A stretch of DNA of 64,000 bases from Rhyacophila brunnea (GCA_022495005.1 JAGYXB010000668.1:176923-240922); one strand, 5' to 3'. Counted from the stretch's first letter, positions 1 to 12,090 are shown. Translations and numbers: made by a program. Notes: generated from the letters alone by a model not told the origin.

Positions 1-151
1 AAATTATGTACTTATATTATAATTGTGACAATAATTTTTTGAAATTCTACTTTTTAGACACAACGGGCTCCCATCAGAAAGATTGATATTTTGAGGCAAA
101 AAAAAATATTTAAGATCATAACGATTAAGAATAAAAGGTGATTTTGGAAAA

Positions 152-774
152 CATGCGCGCGTCGAAAAGTTTGAACAAAGTTCGTTGAACTATTTCCGGC
201 GCCAAGCGGGCACGCTAACAGCCTTCAAAATTATAGTATTTAGGGAAAAAATATATGCAGTACCTACGCGTTGTCATCTATTGAAAATGTATAGCTTTTT
301 TATTTCTCAGAAAAAAATTAACGGAGAATTTAAGAAACTCCAGGACCCTTTTTTATGTAGGTACCTCCCTCTTCCGACCAAAAATGCTTACCGAAGAATT
401 CAAGAAATTTCATTTTTAACCAAAGTCAAGGGATTTTTTTACGTTTTTCGAGCAATTTTATCCAAGTTCTCCAAATCTTCTTATAGATATTGCGAAATTA
501 TAGTACTTTGCACCAATTTATCAAACGGAAATAATATCGTAATATTAGTAGGTACCTACTTTTTACATATTTTTTCCGATATTCAAAATTATAGTATTTT
601 GGGCGTACTATACCTGTTTTATATCGTACATAGTACGCGGACCAAAATTATAGTACAAATACTATAATTATAGTACGGTTTGCAACGCTGCTCCTGCTTC
701 TCGTTAAAAAGCGTTCCCGCTTGGCGCCAGAAATAGTTCAACGAACTTTGTTCAAACTTTTCGACGCGCGCATG
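152..774. repeat. Foldback MITE with about 64-bp terminal inverted repeats
   Basis: The segment at about 152-216 (starting CATGCGCGCGTCG) recurs as its reverse complement at about 711-774 with only a few mismatches. The interior (about 490 bp) carries many copies of an ATTATAGTA word and no convincing coding frame. A diverged copy of the interior lies in the opposite orientation at about 54,410-54,650, so this is a dispersed family. No clear target-site duplication could be read. The open frame across it is not supported as a gene. Confidence 0.8.
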
Positions 775-825
775 CGTCCTTATGTAGTCTTTTTGCGTCG
801 AGTTGCCAGCATAAAAAAAGTGGCC

Positions 826-979
826 ATGTAAATAACATGACATTATAGAATGGGATGTGAAGGTGGGTAGGATTTATGATATGGATAGGATGGGAATTAT
901 GTAAATAATGACATTGTAACGTATGAAAATGGATGTAGGAGTGGGTAGGATTCATGATATGGATAGGATGGGAATTATG
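826..979. repeat. Two-copy tandem repeat of about 75-80 bp
   Basis: Unit 1 (826-898) and unit 2 (899-979) both begin ATGTAAATAA and end GGATGGGAATTATG. They differ by a few substitutions and small indels. The units are rich in GGATAGGATGGG-type purine tracts. Confidence 0.75.
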
Positions 980-1974
980 AAGGAAGGCAGGTCCGCCTGG
1001 GTATGGGGAAAGTGGATATGGGATAACATATTATTTCTTGATTAAAGTCGCTCTTTCCTCATTTTGGTGCCATGTTTGTCGAAAAATGAATAAGTTATTA
1101 TACTATTATTGTTACAAACTTTATGGTTTATTGTAACGAAATGAAAGAGTGAAGTATTATACTAGTGAGACTATCGATACGAGCAAGTAACGTTATACCG
1201 AGTAAGCTCTTCCCACTATACCTAATGATACGAACATAAATTGTCAACCCTCCGTGGGTAACCCCCAGGTGGAGTAGTTGGCGACGCAACCATTTTGATC
1301 TGACCCTCATAGTCAAATCTGTCACTAGGTAAAAGACGATGACCCTCGACAAAGCTAAACATAATTAAATATGTACAAAAGTCCTACAGCTCAGCTTGAC
1401 GGATCTAACGACCCCTCAAGGTGAGCTGTAGAAGGAATAAGTCGGTCACAGACCATGCACATATAGGTGACAAAACAATCTAGGTAAAAACTACAATAAT
1501 AATAAATAAATACTTAATTTAAAGTTCTACTTTAATGTGTAAAAATGTTTAGCAGGTATAGATTAGTAATAAACAGGGTTAAAATTATTGTAACATAATA
1601 TAATGGATTTGATAAATATTAAAGCGAGGGATGTGGACGGGCGATACAGGTGACTGTTAATTAAGGGATTTTAAGATGAATTATAAGTTAAATATTGTTT
1701 ATGTTATCGGTAGAAAGACGTTCCTATCTATATATTTAATTTAATGTAGAGTCCGGAAATAATAATTCTCTTTACACAAATAATTGAATATTATGTACCT
1801 ACCTAACTATATTGTTAATAGTTTCTGCAAATTAACGAGCGCTCCGGCTTGTAAAATGTTCCATTTCGTGTACTGTAAGCTTGTAAAACAATGTAAAGAC
1901 TAGAGCATTTTATCGTCACTGGGTTTTTTATTCTAAATAATAATTTAAATTATATATAAGTATGTATATTTCAT
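980..1974. other. AT-rich stretch, no gene seen
   Basis: No protein family or RNA gene is recognisable. A 10-bp stem (CTACAGCTCA at about 1,384 pairing with TGAGCTGTAG at about 1,422) is the only local structure noted. Confidence 0.5.
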
Positions 1975-2660
1975 ATTATCACCGGCCTACTTCGCGCTTA
2001 GACGAAGATGGCAGACCGTGATAATGTCATGGCCAAAGACGGGTGTGGGAGACAGAAAAGAACGGTGTATGCTGTTGATCCTGGTTTATTATTCACAGAA
2101 GATAAGTTGTAAGTCAAGCAATTAATGATATGTCAAGAACGGAAGTCAATGATGCTGATGGCCACAGCAGTAGGTGTACGGCTTGGCTGGATCGTAGGTA
2201 CGCCGCTGGCTCGAGGGTGATGCGCGAATAGTCAAAAAATGGCGGTCGCGGCGGTGTTGTGCTGTGGTACGCGAGGGAGATGTTGGCTGTAGGACGTCAG
2301 AGGCCCGAAGAATTTGCCGGCGGGCGCGGGTGCTGTTCGTCGTCGGGCTGCGATAGACGGACTTCTTTGTTGTTCTGTCTGGCTCTCCCTCTAACGGTGG
2401 CGCTGTCTTTAGCGGCCGTTTTAGACAGACCGCGTCTCTGTTTTTTGGCGGGAGCGCGGACGTATTTGAAATTCAAAAATTTCAGTGGAGGTAGGCTCCG
2501 CTTCCTGAGGGGCGCGAGAGCTGTGAAGAGTGGACGTAGGCTATGGTGTTTTGTAAAAGTTGATGGTTCGGTCCGCCCTTTGAGGTGGTCTCCTGTGGGA
2601 GACCTTCATCTGGTATCAATATATATGGCTCTCCTTGACAATTTGGCTCTTCTCACTTGA
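1975..2660. other. GC-rich island with long hairpin at its left edge; possible retroelement terminal region
   Basis: At 1,975-2,025 an imperfect stem of about 20 bp (ATTATCAC... pairing with ...GTGATAAT) opens a block distinctly richer in GC than its surroundings. A 133-codon open frame (2,259-2,660, +) runs through it but matches no domain I know, and its length is what GC-rich non-coding sequence can give by chance. A long terminal repeat or a CpG-rich promoter are both possible. I cannot choose between them. Confidence 0.3.
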
Positions 2661-3567
2661 CAAACTGCCAATCCCTGACTTAAACCATTTAACTAAATCT
2701 CGGATTGGAAAGCCGTACGTTAGATAGCTTCGTCAGACAGTAAAAATTAGTTCATAATTTCTTCCTCAAAAACGTGGTTAAATTTGATTGGGCTATTTTC
2801 ATAATTCAGGGTAGGGGAAGTTGTGACAGCTAGAGGCCTGCAAAGGGATGGTATCGGGATATTAAACTCATAAATTTTCCTACTTCCCGTAAGCCGAATT
2901 ATTGTTACCATTGTACGCCATTTTAAAGCTATATAGAGCTTGCGTTTATTCCACACCTGTCCGCTTGTAAAATTTCACCCGTACGGAAATTAGTTGTTAA
3001 AGAATTTGTTAGTCTATGTATTGGGACCTATAAGAAAAAAACCCCAGTACGCCAATGTTCATTGGGAAATCTTGCAAAGAAAATTGCTCCATATGGTAAT
3101 ACTACGCGATTCTTTAACTTTTCATAAAGCATGAAACACAGATAGATTTTCTATCCCTTTCAAGCTATTTTCTATGACCTCATGGTCCTATAAAATAAAC
3201 TTTTATTAAACTGGATGTAGTTATTATTGGCTATACTAACAATACGTTATATTATGTGACGTTTAGCGGAAAAACTATTTATAGTTTCCCTAAGTTTATA
3301 TAACTATAATAATATAATAAATTATGGTAATAAAATTGTGATCATATTATGTGAACTTTTGACGAAGCTAATAAAGTTAGAAAATACAAATTGGAGTTTT
3401 CATTCAGAACTATTAGTGGTGGTACTACTACGCTCCACCTACTTACATACTTCTGGCTTCCATAAGCGAGCTAAGCCGCCAATCTGGAAACGTCATTGTG
3501 GCATCCAACGTCATTATGGCGACCAATACTAGAACCTGGTGACGTCAACGGTTAAGAAACTAAGCAG
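2661..3567. other. Intergenic, nothing recognised
   Basis: AT-rich sequence without a supported gene, tRNA or clear repeat boundary. Short open frames here show no family resemblance. Confidence 0.5.
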
Positions 3568-3845
3568 CAGTGGCAAAGGGTGGAGGTAGGCTCTTAAGAT
3601 CCGCCATAAGTAGTGCATATTAAACATTGCCAGTCATACGTATTTGTTTTCATTGAAATAAGACTATACTAATTAACAGATAGTGTAGGTTAATTTTTAA
3701 AATTTAATTAAACCCTGCGAAACCAAGCCATAATAAATAATAGCAAAAAAATACTTGTCTATCTATAAAATATCTAAAAATATTTTTTTTAAATTTTAAT
3801 TTATGCAAAAATCATACATAACTATAGATATTTCGTCCCCTTATT
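3568..3845 (+). repeat. hAT-like MITE, left part only
   Basis: It begins CAGTGGCAAAGGGTGGAGG and continues with the same order of words seen in the complete copies at 29,451-30,045 and 57,985-58,556 (AAGATCCGCCATAA, then GTGCA, then CGTATTTGTTTTCATTGAA, then AATTAAACCCTGCGAAACC). The right inverted arm is missing, so this copy is truncated. Confidence 0.7.
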
Positions 3846-4039
3846 GCAGAACTAGCCTGACTGATTATTTGTGATTTTTTTTTTATTTGACTGAAAAATT
3901 CCATTTTTTGATTCTCTATTTGGAGTCAGAACAGGCTTATCTGAATTATCAATATAAAAAAAGTTATCAGCTTAGATCATTCCAAGCCTAAATTCAATCT
4001 TAAAAATATTTTTGAACTAAATTAACCTAACTGACGTTG

Positions 4040-4530
4040 AGCTAGTTTTCCACGAAAAAGTACCTACACCAAAAGCATTTTCGACAACATTTCTTCCTCT
4101 AAAAAGCCTGTAGTTGAAAATTCTCATTGATCCTTGCGTTTATGTGCATATTATGGTTTCATTATATGTGGTTGAAGAGGAAACGCATCATCAGCGACAA
4201 AGACATAAGGAACTTTAATATTTCTACCAACAAGAGGTGTTTGTTGTAAACTGTTTGCTTGCTCTTGAATGTAACTTGAAATTCGACTAGCTCAAAAAAC
4301 TCCACCATCAGAAATTCTGCCATTTCCACCAACGGAAGCTATGATAAATTTATAGTGTACATCAACAATCGCCATTAAAACAACACTATGCTGTCCTTTA
4401 TAATTGAAATAATAACTTCCACTTTTCTTGAGGGCTTGAATAACAACATGTTTGCTGTCTATAGCACCCAAGCAATGGGGAAAGTTCCATTTTAATTGAA
4501 AATTTTTGCAATTTTGCAAATTTTGATGGT
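4040..4530 (-). pseudogene. PIF/Harbinger (HARBI1-like) transposase, catalytic fragment, decayed
   Basis: Read on the minus strand, the frame gives WNFPHCLGAIDSKH, then FNYKGQHSVVLMAIVD, then NGRISDGGVF, the order of landmarks in HARBI1-family DDE transposases (nuclear enzymes that cut and paste PIF/Harbinger DNA). After an in-frame stop it continues with PLVGRNIKVPYVFVADDAFP, which carries the second catalytic Asp region, and then, frameshifted, with RGRNVVENAFG. Stops and frameshifts make it non-functional. The upstream portion of the same kind of protein sits at 6,375-6,591, so about 1.8 kb has come to lie between the two parts. Confidence 0.85.
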
Positions 4531-4634
4531 GCCTACAAAAACATCAAAATAATTATTTGTAACGGTTCAAACTACAACCTATTTATTATAATTTCTATTT
4601 TTAGGACGATGCTTCAACAAATAGAAACGAATTA

Positions 4635-4884
4635 GACGATAGGTACATTATACATAACAACTGGAGAACAAGCTGAAGGATCGTCCTCAGTTACGAAACC
4701 AGAATATAAAAGGGCGGATAATACAAGAAAGGCCAACAAAAAACCAGGAAAGAGGACACTGGACGATCGTGATGCCTTATTAATGCAAAAATCCACACAC
4801 ATACTCTCTCAGGATGATGATGACAATGACATTTTCGGCATGTTACTGCATCACAAATTAGAACGACGAAATCTGAATATTTAA
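4635..4884 (+). pseudogene. Harbinger accessory MADF/BESS-type protein, C-terminal fragment
   Basis: A plus-strand frame ends with the acidic, BESS-like string DDDDNDIFGMLLHHKLERR before a TAA. The position is typical: PIF/Harbinger elements usually carry a second, DNA-binding ORF whose tail has this D-rich/FG/KL pattern. There is no start codon or complete MADF domain, so this is a remnant. It lies opposite in strand to the transposase fragments on either side. Confidence 0.55.
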
Positions 4885-5002
4885 GAAAAAAGATGAAAAG
4901 AAAAATAACGCTGGCGATGTTAGAGGTAACTGAAGAGGAAGAGGAAATGATACGAGCAGGAATGTATTCCTCTTCATCCTTACCATCACCGTGCGTAACG
5001 GA

Positions 5003-5066
5003 TAGTACACTGTCGAATGAGGTTGATATTCAGATTGAATATCAACCTCATTTAATAGTGCACTAT
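5003..5066. repeat. Near-perfect palindrome, 17-bp core stem with 3-nt loop
   Basis: AATGAGGTTGATATTCA (5,016-5,032) is followed by GAT and by its exact reverse complement (5,036-5,052). The symmetry continues imperfectly outward to about 5,003 and 5,066 (ATAGTACACT against AGTGCACTAT). Confidence 0.85.
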
Positions 5067-6181
5067 ATTAAAAACGAAACTGACAGCTGCGAAACTGAAC
5101 CTACCGACATTCAATTTCAAATATTTTTGCACCGGCTAGTGATATGTAGATGGAATTTATTTGATTATAAAAATAATAAATTATATTTAATCAACGGTAA
5201 TATTATTATAAATTGACTTTCTAATTAAATACATATATATTGATAGGTTTCTTAAAAATACAGTTGTGGTCAACCAAATAATTCTATACGTTTGAGTTAA
5301 TAACCAAATAACTACCTATGTAAATAACTTATTACAAGCGACCTAAGTAATTTTGTTTTATCATATTTAAATCCAAAATTACGGCGCTTTTATTATAGTA
5401 CCATATCATGCAGTTTTCTATTGAGACTATTATATTGTATACTATATCATTTTAACACAAGTTTTTCAAAAACATTAGAACAATGATTAATCTTTGGGTG
5501 GGAATTAATCGTACATTGCTTTGTATTTTATTATTAATTTCAATTGTGTTTCAATAGTGTTTTTACTGTTTCCTCGTCTTTTTGTTAATCTTTAAGTATT
5601 TTAAACCATTTTTTTTTTCATCTTACTATTTTTATTTCTAGGTTTTGTGTTTACTTTTCAGGAAATCTATTATAATTTTTCAAGATATTTTATTATATAT
5701 TAGGTACTCCCATCCGTGCACCTAAAACACACTATAAATAATAATTATTGATTAAATATTGTAATTTGCTAAAATGCAATACCAACAGGTAAGGCAGTAA
5801 AGGCAGACACGTTCAAGTTGATAAATTAAAACGTAAATGCCTAAATAGTTGAAGAGACTGAGGTCTACCTGGAAGTTATTAGACCACATACATTACTGTC
5901 AGCTTTAATTTAATTCCTGTAATCCAAGTTTATCGACCAAGCACAGCAAGAAGGCAATCCCAAAAATTAAGCTTAGCTGTCAGTCATGTTTAACGCAGTA
6001 ATATAAATTGTCACCTTGAAACTTGAAAAAGGTAAGTACAGTAGAGTCTCGATTATTCAAAGTAATTGGGCATCAATATAGTTTGGAACAATAGGAAAAA
6101 TGTAAAAAAGTAACCTCTTTACTTCCATAATCCCTTATAATATCTCCGAGCCCATCGGATAGTGCACTACCTACCTATATT

Positions 6182-6369
6182 TTTTTTTTCGAATTATTAA
6201 TTACCATGTCCTTGCTTTTTCGTACAAGGTGGTTGTTAGTAATTTTTGAACAATCACAAACACCCAGGCTTTGAGAAAAACACATAAATGTTTTTGTCAT
6301 GACCGGGAATCGAACCCAGAACTCTCGCGTGGAAGGCCAGCGCCTTACCCACTGCACCACGAGAGCCGC
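6182..6369 (-). mobile_element. tRNA-derived SINE, minus orientation, with 15-bp target duplication
   Basis: Read on the minus strand it starts GGCTCTCGTGGTGCAGTGGG, an A-box-like tRNA head. A B box GGTTCGATTCC follows, then a body and an A-rich tail that shows here as the T run at 6,181-6,190. A CCTTCCACG stretch at the anticodon position resembles tRNA-Gly(TCC), so a glycine-tRNA origin is likely. The duplication CTACCTACCTATATT flanks it at 6,167-6,181 and 6,370-6,384. Related decayed copies lie at about 19,769-19,887 and 30,134-30,257. It would be transcribed by RNA polymerase III from the internal promoter. Confidence 0.9.
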
Positions 6370-6374
6370 CTACC

Positions 6375-6605
6375 TACCTATATTGAAAACGAAACTGACA
6401 GCTGCGATACCAACTGAACCTACTGACATGTAATCCTTTTCCAAAACATCGACAAGTATTTGGCAGATCTCTGGAACGATCAAACTGATTGTGCATTTGG
6501 GTATACTAAATAAATAACCAAGACTAGCGTACGAATCACCAAGAATTGTAAAAATATTTGTGTGAACAAACATGTCAAAGCACCTATACAATATGTTTTT
6601 AATAT
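6375..6605 (-). pseudogene. PIF/Harbinger transposase, N-terminal fragment
   Basis: The minus-strand frame contains GDSYASLGYLFSIPKCTISL followed by IVPEICQILVDVLEKDYM. This is the helix-rich region that precedes the catalytic domain in HARBI1-like transposases. It fits directly upstream of the fragment at 4,040-4,530 in protein order and orientation. Part of it (6,375-6,430) is duplicated at about 5,058-5,116. The region 5' of it on the minus strand (to about 6,760) is no longer open. Confidence 0.75.
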
Positions 6606-8180
6606 TCCGTCACTGCATATTCAATATAAGTATATTCTTATGTGACATTTGGCACATTCTCATATTCGCATTGGACCAAACACACATTGAAGTATTTCAT
6701 CAATAAATATTGATTTGTGGGAGTTTTTTGTTCAAAACAACTCTAACCCCAACGCACGTAAATAAATGCACTGTAGCGATCTGTCAAATACAATGTCATT
6801 GGTCAAATATCATAGACAGTGAGAAATAAATCAGATGTGCCGTGTTCTATGGATTTTGATGATGATGTTCTTGGCACATACGATTAATTCTGATGCAGTA
6901 TGTGAAGAAAAAATGCGCTTCAAATGGTATTAATTCATTTTGGCCCACTCGTATTACGTAATATAATATATAATTCGATAATATATTATTATTGAATATG
7001 CAAGGATGATTGACTTCTTTCCAGTTGCTAGATATCGCAATAATACTGTTAATCGTTTTTCTACACTTATGGCATTTCTAAATTGTGTGTCTTGTTTTTT
7101 GGCAAACGGTCCAATCTTGCAAACTAGTTTACATTCTCACAAAGTTCACAAATTGAGTTGGATCTTCGATTTTAAACTCTGACATTAAACGGAAGGCATC
7201 TAGTTCTTCTCCACACGCGCGTCAATATCATTTTACTCCCTACATCAATTATAGTTTGTCAATTTATGGCTACGGCCGTATGTTGTAGCTTAACCACTGG
7301 GGAATGACAAAAGAAATGGCGTATTTCAAAAAAACACTACCTTATTCTTAGGTCAATAATTATTATAAAGCAATCATTATTCATAAGATGTTTATCACAC
7401 TTAGATGGTCAAAGACATAGCTTATAATAAGTATCTTTAGAATCATCTTCAAATGTGTTAATCTTGCCGACTTTTTGAATAATAAAATACCTAATTCTTT
7501 TCAAATTTGGGATCACAGAGATTATCAATATAATTTTTTATCGTGAATATTTTACAAAAATTATCTCGTAATAAATTATACTAATGGTTTTATAAATGCG
7601 TTTAAAAATTAATAAATGTAAAAAATCTTAACACCACTGCACAGTTATGTACCGAAATATGACTATATTCTAAAACATTAGAGCGAGAGGTTTAAAAGAA
7701 TACTATTTTATGTAACAAAAATACTTTATGCAGTCATCAAATGTTTAAAATAACTATAAAGGATAATAAGGCTTCAAAATATAAAAAAAGATTATCTACA
7801 ACATTTAAGGAGTGTCCAGGATCATGGTTTGAAAATACAATAAAAACTCAATTTTGACCTTCGACGAGCATGTCCCCCCTTAATGTAATAAAAACAGTTA
7901 AGTATGACTCACAACGTTTATTGTGCACTATTTATGTCAGATCTCCACAGCCTGTTACCACTTTTAAGATTACCATGCAATTGGTTTTTCATACAAGGTG
8001 AGTATCTCCACCCTTCCATTAAAATAAATTAAAAGTAATAACTAAGATATGTCGTATTCAGATAGTTAATTGTCCCGGGAAATTAACTGTCAGTCGTGAT
8101 ATTTTTTTAACACGGCCGGTCATGACGTTGAGTGTTAACAGCGAGCTGTCAAATGTCGCTGAATACCACAGTTAATTACT
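6606..8180. other. Intergenic, AT-rich; one possible old MITE end near 7,920-7,975
   Basis: No gene is recognised. Near 7,920-7,975 the words TTGTGCACTATTTATG, CAGATCT and CAGCCTGTTACC resemble the right inverted arm of the hAT-like MITE family found at 29,451 and 57,985, but the match is weak. Confidence 0.4.
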
Positions 8181-8232
8181 TAATTCCAAATGCATCCGAT
8201 TATAATCTCAAATTGGATGAAAAAGGAAACTT

Positions 8233-8592
8233 TTGGATACATTTAATGGGATGAAGCAGCAAAAACTGTTTATGAGGAACCGGCCAATAAGTACATACTG
8301 TGGATGTGGTGTCGACCCGGCAGAGGACGTGGGATGTATCCATGAAGGACAGGCACACATGATTGGTGTTCCCGAATGTACAATGGCGATTGGAGATAAC
8401 CGCACTGTGTTCGGACCACTACATCAATCAATTTTTGACTGGATATGGTGGTTTCGCTGGCAAGCTTTAGAGTTTGGACTTATTTCCCGACCAACATGTC
8501 CATGTGGTGGAGAAGTACAGGGTGCAAACCATATTCGCTGGAAATGCCCTGAAATGTATTCCGAAAGGAATGAACTGATCAAGTCAGTTTAA
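8233..8592 (+). pseudogene. Non-LTR retrotransposon C-terminal fragment (R1-like tail)
   Basis: The last third of this 119-codon frame reads SIFDWIWWFRWQALEFGLI, then CPCGGEVQGANHI, then CPEMYSERNEL. This is the C-x-C...H...C zinc-knuckle-like pattern found at the carboxyl end of R1/Jockey-type LINE polyproteins. The R1-like copy at 36,330-37,472 has the same layout (CSCGH...H...CPLMGLERAEL). The preceding residues are not recognised and no reverse transcriptase core is present, so it is a 5'-truncated or chimeric remnant. Confidence 0.55.
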
Positions 8593-8999
8593 CCAGCTGT
8601 GTTGGGCTCATTGGGCCGTCCGATCCAGTCGCTACAAAATCCTATTTTATTGGTTTTCATCGGTGTCTACTGCGAATTCTACACTTACCTATATTATTGG
8701 CGTATTTACGAGTATTATTCATTTACTTATATCTTTTCTGCGTCCTCCTCTCTTCCATGACTACCCTTCACTTAAAGTCAGTGAAAGCACACGTGAGTGC
8801 GGAGTGCCCTCATTTTTGGGTAATTGCTTGTGAGATAGTTAACGGTATAAATAACTAATGATACTTCACATTCAAATCTGTTTCGTAATACGATTGATTA
8901 AGACCGGATGTAGTGCAGGGCGATTTGGTTTGGAGGGGTATATGTGTTGTTGTCTTACCCAATTTTCCTATTTTTATAGGTACGCGTTATGCATAGTAT

Positions 9000-9330
9000 G
9001 CACGTCTCCATATCACGCTATGTTACTCTGTACGCTTCTGGACCTCTCTGTAGAGATTTTTTTATTTAGCTACGTTTTTTTCGAATTATACGAGAGGTAT
9101 CAATGAGAAGTCTGCCATTCTGGGCAGTGTTGACTTGTGTGTCTCTGATAACTATCTTAGAAATAGGGAGCATCAGTTGTTTATTCTCCCAAGGTGCAGA
9201 ACCAACCCTCCTCTGGTAATGGGAATTGGGAGGGCGATAAAAATGTTTAACCAAATTGCTTCGGATGTTGATATATTCCACTTGCGTGAGGTGAGTTTAG
9301 GTGGACGCTATTTTATAAATTCTTAAAATA
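9000..9330 (+). pseudogene. Jockey/CR1-like LINE, carboxyl end (copy B)
   Basis: The frame DNYLRNREHQLFILPRCRTN, then ALKMFNQIASDVDIFH-like sequence, and the preceding LFSYVFFELYE (in another frame) are the last residues of the LINE polyprotein also seen in minus orientation at 11,160-11,800 and 47,290-47,690. The 5' part is absent, which is usual for truncated reverse transcription. The 3' untranslated word AGGTGGACGCTATTTTATAA follows the stop, as in the other copies. Confidence 0.75.
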
Positions 9331-10929
9331 GGGTTTCCTTAGCACACTCGGTGTTGGTACTTTTTTGAACTTAGGTATTGCTACCTCGTACATTTCACCA
9401 CATTTTTTTTTGATACATCTTTCCCGTTATTTCTTAACTCGCCGGGAGTAAGGAAGGGTTCACAATAAATAACTCAGCGTACGTTAAAACTGTTATATTT
9501 AAATATAAAATAACTTCACAATAACTTAAATTTAATACAATAGCTTATTTTAACATTATTATCTTTACTCGCACCTTAACAACTCCTTCTTAACATAACG
9601 TCATCTCGCTCGAAAGGTCTTTTTTCTACTGCTTTTTTTTAAATTTTATTTATCCTGTTTGCTTCCTGGCCTTGGAGCGTCGACAGGCTATGCGACATAT
9701 TGTACGGGGTATCTCAACCAATCCCGATCGACCTGTCTATATCACGCCACTCTAACCCTTTAAGGTGGACTGATTCTAATATTAATATAATTAATACTAC
9801 TTATTTAATATTATTATTATATTTGAATGGTAGCTAGGAGGAGGGTTACTTACTTATTCAAGACCAGCTGACTAATAGACTGGAGGGCGATGATCCGGTC
9901 TTTTCGTACCCTAGAGGGGCCGTTTGCTGAAGGCAGACAGTTCTGTCGGTATTAGTATATATATGTATAATTGTATTTTCACTGCATTTGTATGTTTATA
10001 TTAATTATGTTCTCTTTTTATATTGTCATTTTTATCCCTTTTATTACTTTTGTTTTTCTTTCTTCTTTATAATAATGTTTCGTGTCATGTTGTGAACGTC
10101 TTAAACTTATAATTATGCCGGGAATTCAAAAATTTTAGGAAGAGGAGATCGAAACTGTTATTACCGTGAGCGCATGTGACAGGACATGCAGTGACGGTAA
10201 TGTGTTCGGGTCATTAGAGTCTACCTTTAGCAAATTTCATCGCTTTCTATCACTGGCAAAACTATCGAACTTTATTGTAATGATTAATTAGGGCATTTGT
10301 CCAACGGTGAATTGTTTCCTGTTGATAATTATGAATATTCATCATCTTTCATCGAGGTATCCACTTAATAAGATTATTTATTAATATTTATCAAGAGTTA
10401 ATATTTGTAAGATATTGATTAGGTGTTTAGACATATTATTATGTATTTATGAACCAAAAAAAAATCATAAACGATGTAGGATAACCCAACTATGTTATCT
10501 TAGGTAGGTACCTATTTACATATAATGTAAAGAGATTATATGGAATGAAGAGAATAAATCTTATTTGAGTGATTATGGTTTACCACTCTTATCAGTCCGA
10601 GCAAATAAACAAAATATATTCAAATATCTTTCGTGGATTTAATTAGGTGGGTACATAGCGATATGGTATAGGCACTTAATCATATCGCCGATAAATATTG
10701 GCGTAAATTAAAATATAATCCGTTACTATACGATAAAATACAATGTGATAAATCAATGAAACATATTATTTTTATTATCTAATCAATTTTTAACAATGAA
10801 TATATAATTATTATCTACTTACCTGCATCTCATTTACAAAATCTATATCAAGTGTCAAATTTATTGGGGGCCCAGAATCTATATTAGACTGAAATTACGT
10901 TATGTTATAACCACAGAACAGATTAATAA
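9331..10929. other. Intergenic with LINE 3' UTR remnant
   Basis: A LINE 3' UTR word (TCATGTTGTGAACGTC, then TTAAACTTATAATT) recurs at about 10,086-10,115 in the same orientation as the LINE end at 9,000-9,330. The UTR of that copy is therefore longer or interrupted. A moderately GC-rich patch at about 9,655-9,770 and 9,840-9,950 is unidentified. Nothing else is supported. Confidence 0.5.
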
Positions 10930-11940
10930 ATAGAATTCAATTTCAATTTCAATTTCAATTTATTTATTTTTACATATTGTGGACATTACAAATTATAAGT
11001 TTAAGACGTTCACAACATGACATAAAAAAGAGATAGATAATATGTTATTAAACAAATATGTACATACAAAAATATTAATTATATAGGTACATGGAAATAC
11101 ACCGGATGAGTTAAGCAGACCCTATTTTAAAAATTTATAAAATAACGTCCACCTATACTCATCCTCACGTAGGTGGAATATATCAACACCCGAAGCAATT
11201 TCGTTGAACATAGTTATCGCCCTCCCAATTGGCATTACCAGTGGCAGGTTGTTTCTGCACCTTGGGAGAATAAACAACTGATGTTCTCTATTTCTAAGAT
11301 AGTTATCAGGGACACACAGGTCAACACTGCCCAGAATGGCAGAGTTCTCATTTATACCTCGTATAAGTCGAAAAAATACATAGCTAAATAAAGATTTCTT
11401 CTAAATTGCAAACTGCAGTATGTAAGCATGCCTAAGAGAAAGTCAGTTGGATAAAGCCACGGATAGTATCTGTACAACCTCAGATAAAGGAGTCTCAAGA
11501 ATTTCTTCTGAACCTTCTCCACCATAAGGCCATACTTCAACTGATGCGGTGCCAAAACAATAGACCCACTCAAGTCTGCTTCGAACTAAAGAATTAAATA
11601 AAAGTTTTAATACCGTAACATCCGAAAAGACCCGGGAAGTACGCATGACGAAGCCCAACATTTTAAGCGCCTTGTTACAAATGGTAACTATATGGCTAAT
11701 AAATGTCAGTTTACTCTCAAACGTAATGCCAAGATCCCTTACAGATGATATTCGTGACAGAACTCTGCCATGCATCGAGTATTGGAAAAACAACACTTTT
11801 GAGGCTGTAAGTACACTGAATGTGTGAGTATCTTACGAAAATGAAGCACACATTGTAGACGTGTTGCAATCTTTAAATACACCAACATTGAATGAGCGTC
11901 AGTGCATAAACCGAGAGCGGTTGTCAGCACGGAGGACAAG
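10930..11940 (-). mobile_element. Jockey/CR1-like LINE, 5'-truncated (copy A), frameshifted
   Basis: The minus strand encodes SSVRDLGITFESKLTF, then NKALKMLGFVMRTS, then LLFNSLVRSRLEWVY, and after a frameshift KFLRLLYLRLYRYYPWLYPT and FLLGMLTYCSLQFRRNLYL. This is the region C-terminal to the reverse transcriptase catalytic core. A third frame carries the piece upstream of about 11,800. The 3' UTR runs to a (GAAATT)n tail, visible as the AATTTC repeats at about 10,932-10,962. The YADD catalytic motif is missing, so the copy is dead. Confidence 0.85.
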
Positions 11941-12090
11941 CTTAGAATGACGTATTATTGACATATGTTTAACTTAAATAATTTATGACTCTAGGCAACT
12001 CCTATAACAAAGACGGGTATTATAATAATACAATAGTTATGCTGTCAGGACTTTTTCCTTTTTTTAACAATGATATTGATACTTTCCAAT

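Noticed and set aside
2259..2660. 133-codon open frame in the GC-rich island
   Set aside because: Arg/Gly/Leu-rich composition expected from GC-rich DNA; no recognisable family.
6293..6369. Functional tRNA gene
   Set aside because: The head is followed by a SINE body and A-rich tail and flanked by a target duplication; the clover-leaf is imperfect.
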